Source: Gammaproteobacteria bacterium (GTDB lineage Bacteria > Pseudomonadota > Gammaproteobacteria > Pseudomonadales > Azotimanducaceae_A). From it: 11,346 nt of DNA. The first letter of the stretch is position 1; the number at the start of each line of letters is the position of its first letter. The translations under genes were made by a program, and so were the position numbers. Positions 6,573 through 11,346 of the stretch are shown in pieces. The notes under the pieces were generated by a model. That model saw nothing but the letters and a program-made list of their open reading frames with translations, had not been told where the DNA came from and ran no database searches. The stretch spans positions 1 to 11,346 of the forward strand of contig JAPPKV010000181.1 of the NCBI GenBank assembly GCA_028819775.1, given 5' to 3'.

Positions 6573-8497
6573 GACTCCCTTGCCGGATTGTCGTCTGTCG
6601 TCGACGATGGGTGACTCTCGCCACGCGTGTGCTCTTCGAAGAAGGCGAGCATTCGCTGGAATAGACCCACGCGCGCGGCATCGCCGAGGAACCCATGTCC
6701 CTGCTGGCGATCGAACAGCCATTCGGGCTCGTTGCCGGAACGGATGAGCGCCTTGCGCAGCCGGGTGGCGTGTTCGGGCGGCGCGCGTTCGTCGAGGCCG
6801 CCGTGGACGAGCATGACCTTGGCGCGGATCCGCGCCGCCTGGTGCAGGGGCGAGGTGGCGATCAGATCGTTCTCGTCGGCACGCAGGATGCGGCGGATGA
6901 ACTTCTCGCCGGCCAACGTCCTCGAAATATCGCCTTGCTTCTGCATGAGGGTCAGATCGTAGATTCCGTACATGCCGAGGGCGCATCGGTACAACCCCGA
7001 TTCCCGGATGGCACCCATCATTGCGGAATATGCCCCGTAGCTGGCGCCGAAGATGCAGATTCGGTTCGGATCGGCGATGTCGTTCTGGACGGCCCATCGC
7101 GTCGCGTCGGTCACATCGTCCTGCATGCGCCGGCCCCACTCGCCGAATCCGGCTCGCTCGTAGTCGACTCCGTAGCCCCCGGAGCCGCGGAAGTTGACTT
7201 GGAGGACGTGGAACCCTCGGCTGGCGAGCAACTGCACGGTGTCGTCGTAGCCCCAGTAGTCCCGCATGCCGTGGGGTCCACCGTGCACGTAGACGACCAT
7301 GGGGCCGGGTTTCTCGGCATCGGGCGAGCTCGTTACGTAGCCGTAGATCGTCGTCGTGTCGCGAACCTTGAGTTCGATGGGTGCCATCCGACTCAAGCTC
7401 TCTGGCTTCAGTTGGGGTTTGCGGCTCTTCAGAAGCTCGACCTTCCTCGTTTCGGTATTCACGAGGAAGTAGTCGCCGGGCCGCCGGTCTCCCGTCACGA
7501 GGGCGATGGCGAGGCGGCGGTCGCGCGTGGCGCTGACTAGCTGCACCGTGTCGCTCTCGAACATCTTCGTGAGGCTCGCGTGCTGCCCGGCGAGGGGATG
7601 GGAGGGATCGGTGTAGGTGATCTGGGGGTAGTGGTGATCGAAGCGTACGCCGTAGACGTCCCGGGCGGCGGGATCGACGAGCAGCGTCGTCACGTCGACG
7701 GTTGGATGGCGGATGATCAGTTGATGCTGGCCAGTGGTGGCATCGTAAATCCCCAGTCCTTCCGTCGGTCCACCGCGGCTGTCCAGGGTGTAGTAGCTGT
7801 TCGGCCGCGGCCCGAAGCGCACCGGCAGCCATGCCTCGTCCTCGAGTCCGAAGCTGGCCACGAGAATCCAGCGCTTGCGGGGCGCGGGGCGGGTGTGGAT
7901 CTGCCGGCGGTTGTCGTTCGACTGGCCGACGGTGATCAGGATGTTGCCGTCGGCATCGGGCACGAAGGTTCCGGAAGGCGCCGCGGAGCGCGCGACCTGG
8001 CGGGGATGACGGGTTCGGATGTCCAAACGATAGGCTAGGCCGAAGCGGTTCTCGGGCATGTGCACGAGGATGTGGTCGGGCTGATCGGGCAGGATGTCGA
8101 TCATGCTGCCGCCCCCGGCGGGCTGCACGAAGCCTGTTTCTGCATGCACGGTGGCCAACGCGCCGGTGGGGACCTTGTAGTCGGTGCCCATGACCCGCCA
8201 GGCTTGCTGAAAGAGGGCGACCTCGTCGGTCAGCCATACGACTTGGGTGGCTTCCCGCTTGTCGCCAAGCGCCACGTTCACCTTCATCTCCCGCTCGGGG
8301 AGGGTGACGATCTGGAACTCGGCGTTTTCGCCCTGGCGGATGGAGGCCGTCAGGTAGCGTCCCGTGGGCGAGATCGTGATGCCCTCGACATCGGGAAGCG
8401 CGGCAAACGCGGCAACCGGAGGCGGTTCGGCACCCGCGGCAGGCAAGGAGCCGAGGGCCGCCATGGCGAGTGCAACGGCTCGTCGAGGTTTGAGCAT
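6569..8497 (-). CDS. S9-family (prolyl oligopeptidase-type) serine peptidase, exported
   Basis: 642 residues. A basic start (MLKPRRA) and hydrophobic segment ending in AAGA (about residues 1-23) form a signal peptide, so it acts in the periplasm or is secreted. Residues 35-370 are repetitive beta-rich sequence (e.g. DVEGITISPTGRYLTASIRQ) expected of the propeller that gates access in S9 enzymes. Residues 378-625 are the alpha/beta-hydrolase domain: oxyanion-hole motif HGGP (405-408), nucleophile Ser486 in GASYGAYSA, Asp569 in HGGLDERAPP and His601 in GHGF. The catalytic triad is therefore complete. It most resembles acylaminoacyl/dipeptidyl-peptidase types that cleave short peptides; exact specificity is not shown. 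It lies 110 bases downstream of the TetR gene and overlaps mtnA. A longer in-frame extension upstream is out of character and was not used. Confidence 0.92.
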   Translation of the reverse strand: MLKPRRAVALAMAALGSLPAAGAEPPPVAAFAALPDVEGITISPTGRYLTASIRQGENAEFQIVTLPEREMKVNVALGDKREATQVVWLTDEVALFQQAWRVMGTDYKVPTGALATVHAETGFVQPAGGGSMIDILPDQPDHILVHMPENRFGLAYRLDIRTRHPRQVARSAAPSGTFVPDADGNILITVGQSNDNRRQIHTRPAPRKRWILVASFGLEDEAWLPVRFGPRPNSYYTLDSRGGPTEGLGIYDATTGQHQLIIRHPTVDVTTLLVDPAARDVYGVRFDHHYPQITYTDPSHPLAGQHASLTKMFESDTVQLVSATRDRRLAIALVTGDRRPGDYFLVNTETRKVELLKSRKPQLKPESLSRMAPIELKVRDTTTIYGYVTSSPDAEKPGPMVVYVHGGPHGMRDYWGYDDTVQLLASRGFHVLQVNFRGSGGYGVDYERAGFGEWGRRMQDDVTDATRWAVQNDIADPNRICIFGASYGAYSAMMGAIRESGLYRCALGMYGIYDLTLMQKQGDISRTLAGEKFIRRILRADENDLIATSPLHQAARIRAKVMLVHGGLDERAPPEHATRLRKALIRSGNEPEWLFDRQQGHGFLGDAARVGLFQRMLAFFEEHTRGESHPSSTTDDNPARES

Positions 8498-8557
8498 CCG
8501 TTTCCGACTCCGACAACAGGCGACGGCAATGCGGCAGGAACGATCTCGATCGCTGCC

Positions 8558-8585
8558 ATTGTAGAAGAAGCCGACCGGCTGCGAA
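8558..8585 (-). promoter_or_regulatory. Possible promoter for the S9 peptidase-mtnA pair
   Basis: On the minus strand TTCGCA (8580-8585) and TACAAT (8558-8563) are separated by 16 bases, matching 4/6 and 5/6 of the sigma-70 consensus. It sits in the 110-base gap between the TetR gene and the peptidase gene and would give a leader of about 50 bases. If used, the peptidase and mtnA could be expressed independently of the TetR gene. Evidence is by eye only. Confidence 0.35.
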
Positions 8586-8607
8586 GCGAACTGCGTGCCG
8601 GGCCGGC

Positions 8608-9198
8608 TCAACGTGGCCGCCTCCGGTGGGTCGCGGCCTTGGCAATGGCGCCGCGGTCTAGCCTGAGGCGCGGCTTGGCTCGGGGCCGGGGAGCAGATGC
8701 GTACAGATTCTGCTGGAATCCGCCCCAGGCCTCTCGGAACTCGTTCAACGTTGCGCGGTTGCCCATGTAGACGCGAACGAGCTGCGGAAACGCCAGTGGG
8801 AAGACGGTGAGCGCGAGTCTCGCCACGGTGAGAAGGGCAGGATCGACATCGGCTCGCAGTTCGCCCTTTTCCTGGGCCGTGCGAACCGCTTCGATCTGAC
8901 CCGCCGCCAATTGCCGGCGCTCGGCGAAACTCACGATGTCGCCGCCGCCCCGGTCGAGCGCCTCGTGCATCCACAGGCGGACCAGGTCTTCGGTGGCCGA
9001 TCCCGTGGTCAGCTGATCGGCAAGGGCAGCCTCGAAGACAGCCTGTTTGCCGCCGAAGTGGTGGTAGATCATGCGCTTGTTCGCGCCCGCGCGTGACGCG
9101 ATGCGATCGACGCGGGCACCGGCAAAGCCATTCGCGGCGAACTCGGCGACGGCGGCGGCAAGGATCTTCGCGCGCGTTCGATCGGGGTTCCTCGGCAT
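8608..9198 (-). CDS. TetR/AcrR-family transcriptional regulator
   Basis: 196 residues from ATG 9198. The N-terminal helix-turn-helix domain is clear: RTRAKILAAAVAEFAANGFA (8-27), then VDRIASRAGANKRMIYHHFGGKQAVF (30-55). The second helix and the YHHFGGK signature are typical of TetR-family DNA-binding domains. The C-terminal ligand-binding domain (60-170) is helical, and the tail (171-196) is very basic (RPRAKPRLRLDRG... HRRRPR). Two palindromic sites just upstream suggest autorepression. An in-frame TTG at 9222 would add eight residues but lies inside the first palindrome, so ATG is preferred; GGAGG lies almost directly before it. The ligand and regulon are unknown; by position, candidates are its own gene and the downstream peptidase and mtnA. 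Confidence 0.9.
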   Translation of the reverse strand: MPRNPDRTRAKILAAAVAEFAANGFAGARVDRIASRAGANKRMIYHHFGGKQAVFEAALADQLTTGSATEDLVRLWMHEALDRGGGDIVSFAERRQLAAGQIEAVRTAQEKGELRADVDPALLTVARLALTVFPLAFPQLVRVYMGNRATLNEFREAWGGFQQNLYASAPRPRAKPRLRLDRGAIAKAATHRRRPR

Positions 9199-9214
9199 CC
9201 CTCCGACCCGTTGT

Positions 9215-9230
9215 GTAACCAAATAGTTAC
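9215..9230. promoter_or_regulatory. TetR-type operator, proximal copy
   Basis: GTAACCAAATAGTTAC, an inverted repeat with one mismatch relative to the distal copy (C instead of T at position 6). It lies 16 bases upstream of the TetR start codon, in the predicted 5' leader. Positions 9215-9234 and 9248-9267 are identical at 19 of 20 bases, spaced 33 bp. I read it as a second binding site for the TetR regulator. Confidence 0.65.
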
Positions 9231-9239
9231 TTCATCGGG

Positions 9240-9268
9240 AGATTAAAGTAACTAAATAGTTACTTCAA
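9240..9268 (-). promoter_or_regulatory. Candidate promoter of the TetR gene
   Basis: On the minus strand TTGAAG (9263-9268, 4/6 of consensus) and TAATCT (9240-9245, weak) are 17 bases apart, and the distal operator occupies the spacer. The expected start site near 9233 puts the proximal operator in the leader. The -10 is poor, so this is an inference supported mainly by the operator layout. Confidence 0.4.
9246..9265. promoter_or_regulatory. TetR-type operator, distal copy (perfect 9-bp arms)
   Basis: AAGTAACTA-AA-TAGTTACTT: perfect 9-base arms around a 2-base centre. It exactly covers the spacer of the candidate TetR-gene promoter and overlaps the ogt stop codon (9265-9267). This geometry fits simple repression by steric occlusion. 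Its match to the proximal copy makes a chance palindrome unlikely. Confidence 0.72.
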
Positions 9269-9756
9269 CCGTCCTCGAACATGCCCGAATAACGCCGTTC
9301 CAGATCCAAGAGGTAGCGCTTTGCGGCCAGTCCGCCACCGAATCCGGTCAGATCTCCGTCGTGGCCGATTACCCGGTGGCAGGGGATGACGATCGGCAGG
9401 GGGTTTCGGCCGTTAGCGGCGCCCACCGCCCGCACCGCCTTGGGTCGACCGATGTCGCGTGCCACCTCGCCGTAGCTGCGTGTCTCCCCGTAGGGGATGC
9501 GGCGCAGGGCGTCGAGCACATCGGCCTGGAAACCGCTCGCGCCCGGTTCGACGGCCAAGTCGAAGTCGTGCCGTTGGCCGTCGAAGTACTCGCCGAGTTG
9601 CCGTGCAACATCCATGAACGGCTCGTTGTTGCGTTCCCAGTCCTGTTCGGCGCTGCGCGCCTTGCTCCCCGAGGGGAAGCCGACGACCTTCAAGGTGGAT
9701 TCGGACCCGGCGAGCATCAGTTGCCCGATGGGACTGGAGACAAACGTGTAGTACAT
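9265..9756 (-). CDS. ogt: Methylated-DNA--[protein]-cysteine S-methyltransferase
   Basis: 163 residues, the usual size of Ogt/MGMT. This suicide enzyme transfers the methyl group from O6-methylguanine (and O4-methylthymine) in DNA to its own cysteine. The active-site motif is IPCHRVIG (124-131, Cys126). Other conserved parts are the helix-turn-helix around IPYGETRSYGEVARDIG (87-103), the arginine-finger region RAVGAANGRNPLPIVI (109-124) and the C-terminal GFGGGLAAKRYLLDLE. The N-terminal half (GQLMLAGSESTLKVVGF) is the short RNase H-like domain. ATG 9756 has AAGG seven bases upstream. It lies 39 bases after alkA, so the two repair genes are probably one transcript. It is a stand-alone repair protein with no Ada-type regulatory domain. 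Confidence 0.94.
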   Translation of the reverse strand: MYYTFVSSPIGQLMLAGSESTLKVVGFPSGSKARSAEQDWERNNEPFMDVARQLGEYFDGQRHDFDLAVEPGASGFQADVLDALRRIPYGETRSYGEVARDIGRPKAVRAVGAANGRNPLPIVIPCHRVIGHDGDLTGFGGGLAAKRYLLDLERRYSGMFEDG

Positions 9757-9795
9757 GGTGAAGCCTTGGTTGATGTGTGGCCGTTACCCGACAGT

Positions 9796-10623
9796 CTACG
9801 CCGCCTGTGAGCACCATAGGTGCATCACGGCGTAGGCCCGCCACGGGCGGCAGGGCTCTGCCCAGTTCCTGGCCGCAGCGCCCTTCAAGCCCAGAGCCTT
9901 GACCACGCCCCAGTCCGAATCAGGAAACGCGTCGGGATCCCGACCGACGCGCATCGCCGCGTATTCCGCCGTCCAGGGCCCGAGGCCCGGAATCTGCAGG
10001 AAACCGGCGCGGAGCGATTCAGCGTCCTCTAGCCAGCCCACGCCCTCGTCGACGACCCTTCGCGCTACAGCCGAGATCGCCCGACCACGCATCCCGGGCA
10101 GGCCAATGGCGGCGACTTCGGCGTTCGCGAGCGATGGCGCGTCAGGGAACCCGCCGGCGCCAAAGCGTTCGCAGAGCACACCCGCCAATCGGGTTGCGCG
10201 AGCCACGCTTACCTGCTGGCCCAGTACGGCGCGCACGGCGCCTTCGAACGGATCCCAGACGCCGGGAACGCGTATGCCCGGCTCGGCATGCACGAGCGGT
10301 GCGAGCATCGGGACTTTGGCCAGGTGACGGTCGATATCCCTTGGCTTGGCATCCACGTCGAACAGCCGGCGCAACCGGGCGGTGATTTCGGCGGCATGCA
10401 CCGCGGCTTCGGGGGGGATTCGGACCTGTAGCCCCCGTTCGATCATCTCCGCTTCGATCCACACGTCTCCCTCGATCCGGCGTCGGTAGCGCTTCTCCGT
10501 CACGGCCTCGATGCCGGGAACGATCCGGCCTTCGAGGAACGAGAACAGGATCGATGCGTTGAACGGCTCGCGGACCGGCACCGATGTGACCAGTTCCTGG
10601 GAGTTGCGGGTGGAGGGCGGCAC
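9796..10623 (-). CDS. alkA: DNA-3-methyladenine glycosylase II (AlkA family)
   Basis: About 275 residues. It excises alkylated purines such as 3-methyladenine as the first step of base excision repair. The N-terminal AlkA domain (15-110) includes FNASILFSFLEGRIVPGIEAV, matching the start of E. coli AlkA, and RLRRLFDVDAKPRDID. The HhH-GPD domain (115-275) has GVWDPFEGAVRAVLGQQVSVARA, the helix-hairpin-helix IPGLGPWTAEYAAMR (211-225) and DAFPDSDWGVVKALG, where Asp237 should be the catalytic residue. The C-terminal RPWRAYAVMHLW also fits. Two starts are possible: GTG 10623, six bases after a TATAGT (leaderless-type spacing), and GTG 10581, which gives a length closer to the family core. Neither has a good ribosome binding site. 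The frame stays open upstream into the divergent ABC gene, but that part has no AlkA character. Confidence 0.92.
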   Translation of the reverse strand: MPPSTRNSQELVTSVPVREPFNASILFSFLEGRIVPGIEAVTEKRYRRRIEGDVWIEAEMIERGLQVRIPPEAAVHAAEITARLRRLFDVDAKPRDIDRHLAKVPMLAPLVHAEPGIRVPGVWDPFEGAVRAVLGQQVSVARATRLAGVLCERFGAGGFPDAPSLANAEVAAIGLPGMRGRAISAVARRVVDEGVGWLEDAESLRAGFLQIPGLGPWTAEYAAMRVGRDPDAFPDSDWGVVKALGLKGAAARNWAEPCRPWRAYAVMHLWCSQAA

Positions 10624-10629
10624 GCGTTC

Positions 10630-10637
10630 ACTATAAT
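10630..10637. promoter_or_regulatory. Overlapping divergent -10 elements between alkA and the ABC gene
   Basis: On the plus strand TATAAT (10632-10637) is a perfect -10 for the ABC gene at 10676, although no good -35 is visible at 16-18 bases. On the minus strand TATAGT (10630-10635) is 5/6 of consensus, six bases before GTG 10623 of alkA. It is the only AT-rich spot in the 52-base gap. A single element may serve both genes. Confidence 0.45.
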
Positions 10638-10675
10638 GCCGGGCGCAGTCCGTTTGCCCAGGTCGGGTTGGAGGA

Positions 10676-11346
10676 ATGGACGAACAAGAGACGCCGTCCG
10701 CAACCGACAAATACGCCGTACACACAACCAAGCTGTGCCGTGTCTTCGGAAGCCTCCGAGCGGTAGAGGAGCTTGATCTGCGGGTCGAACGCGGGACGCT
10801 GTACGGTTTCCTGGGGCGGAACGGCGCGGGCAAGTCCACCACCATCAAGATGCTGACCGGCATCCTCGCCCCGAGTAGCGGTTCGATCAGCCTGCTCGGC
10901 GTGAATCCGTCCAACGAAGCCCAAGCGGCAGAGGTCCGGCGCCGAATCGGTGTCGTGCCGGAAGATCTCGCCCTGTTCGAACTGTTGACGGGGCGCGAAT
11001 ACCTCGACTTCGTGGGGACGATCTACCTGCTCGAGGAAGCGGCGGCGAGAGAACGGGTGGACGAACTGTTCGAGGTCCTGAACGTCGGCGCAGACGAGAA
11101 CCAACTCGTCCTCGAATACTCCCATGGCATGCGCAAGAAACTAGCGCTCGCCGCGGCGCTTATCGGCGATCCGACCCTGCTCTTCCTCGACGAGCCGTTC
11201 GAGGGTGTCGATGCCGTCTCGTCACGCGTGATGCGCGACATCCTGGTGCGCTTCGTGGACCGTGGCGGGACGGTCTTCATCACCTCCCATGTGCTCGATG
11301 TCATCGAACGCCTGTGCACCCACGTCGGCATCATCGACCATGGGCG
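10676..11346 (+). CDS. ABC-2-type exporter ATP-binding protein, 3' end missing
   Basis: The first 223 codons, running off the right edge. Motifs are Walker A FLGRNGAGKSTTIKMLTG (45-62), the Q-loop region where GVVPEDLALFELLT replaces the usual Gln with Glu, the signature YSHGMRKKLALAAAL (variant of LSGGQ common in CcmA/ABC-2 ATPases), Walker B LLFLDEPFEGVD and the H-loop in FITSHV. ATPases of this type power two-subunit ABC-2 exporters for drugs, lipids or polysaccharides, and the permease would be downstream. The first 15 residues are polar and not part of the fold. GGAGG lies just one base before ATG 10676, tighter than optimal, but no better start is visible. It is divergent from alkA and probably unrelated to the ABC cluster on the left. 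Confidence 0.93.
   Translation, partial: MDEQETPSATDKYAVHTTKLCRVFGSLRAVEELDLRVERGTLYGFLGRNGAGKSTTIKMLTGILAPSSGSISLLGVNPSNEAQAAEVRRRIGVVPEDLALFELLTGREYLDFVGTIYLLEEAAARERVDELFEVLNVGADENQLVLEYSHGMRKKLALAAALIGDPTLLFLDEPFEGVDAVSSRVMRDILVRFVDRGGTVFITSHVLDVIERLCTHVGIIDHG

Noticed and set aside
8615..8638. GGCCGC/GCGGCC inverted repeat near the TetR 3' end.
   Set aside because: It lies inside the coding sequence, has a 12-base loop and no T-run, so is likely codon-composition chance.
5616..8645. A 1009-codon frame that includes mtnA as its C-terminus, suggesting a fusion.
   Set aside because: Upstream of 6572 the sequence is Arg/Pro/His-rich and out of frame with the S9 peptidase, which is complete in its own frame. 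The mtnA start overlaps the peptidase stop, so no fusion is needed.
8498..8974. N-terminal extension of the S9 peptidase frame into the TetR gene.
   Set aside because: The extension is low-complexity Arg-rich and overlaps the TetR coding sequence. ATG 8497 begins a proper signal peptide.
10624..10914. Extension of the alkA frame upstream past GTG 10623.
   Set aside because: This part runs antisense to the conserved ABC ATPase coding sequence and has no AlkA-like features.

Overview
This is a GC-rich, gene-dense bacterial window, most likely from a proteobacterium. That rests on Gram-negative features: periplasmic adaptors, an ECF sigma/anti-sigma/periplasmic-sensor set, and a separate AlkA and Ogt. 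I cannot name the genus. Everything up to about 10.62 kb is read from the minus strand, with short gaps and four 4-base stop/start overlaps. One plus-strand gene starts at 10676 and runs off the right edge. I see no RNA genes, insertion sequences, CRISPR arrays or convincing terminators, and no gap longer than about 110 bases.

In transcription order (right to left), the DNA-alkylation repair pair comes first: alkA (3-methyladenine DNA glycosylase II family) and ogt (methylated-DNA:cysteine methyltransferase). A TetR-family regulator follows, preceded by two copies of a palindromic operator 33 bp apart. One copy fills the spacer of a candidate promoter. Next are an exported S9-family serine peptidase and mtnA (5-methylthioribose-1-phosphate isomerase), joined by a GTGA overlap.

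After a 59-bp gap comes the most unusual part (about 5.56 kb down to the left edge). It encodes an exported protein with four canonical EF-hand loops, an ECF sigma factor, a single-pass membrane protein in the anti-sigma position, and a membrane-anchored periplasmic sensor-like protein of the heavy-metal-sensor/Spy-CpxP type. These are followed by a MacB/LolD-type ABC ATPase and three consecutive periplasmic adaptor (HlyD/MacA-like) genes. The last adaptor is a probable lipoprotein cut by the window edge. The permease expected with this ATPase is not in the window and is probably just beyond position 1. The simplest reading is an envelope-stress or metal/Ca2+-responsive sigma module linked to an ABC export machine with an unusually large number of adaptors.

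The right edge holds the first 223 codons of an ABC-2-type exporter ATPase, divergent from alkA. The 52-bp spacer between them carries a perfect TATAAT that overlaps a TATAGT on the other strand, so the two promoters may share DNA. Several very long frames seen on both strands are GC-rich shadows of these genes.
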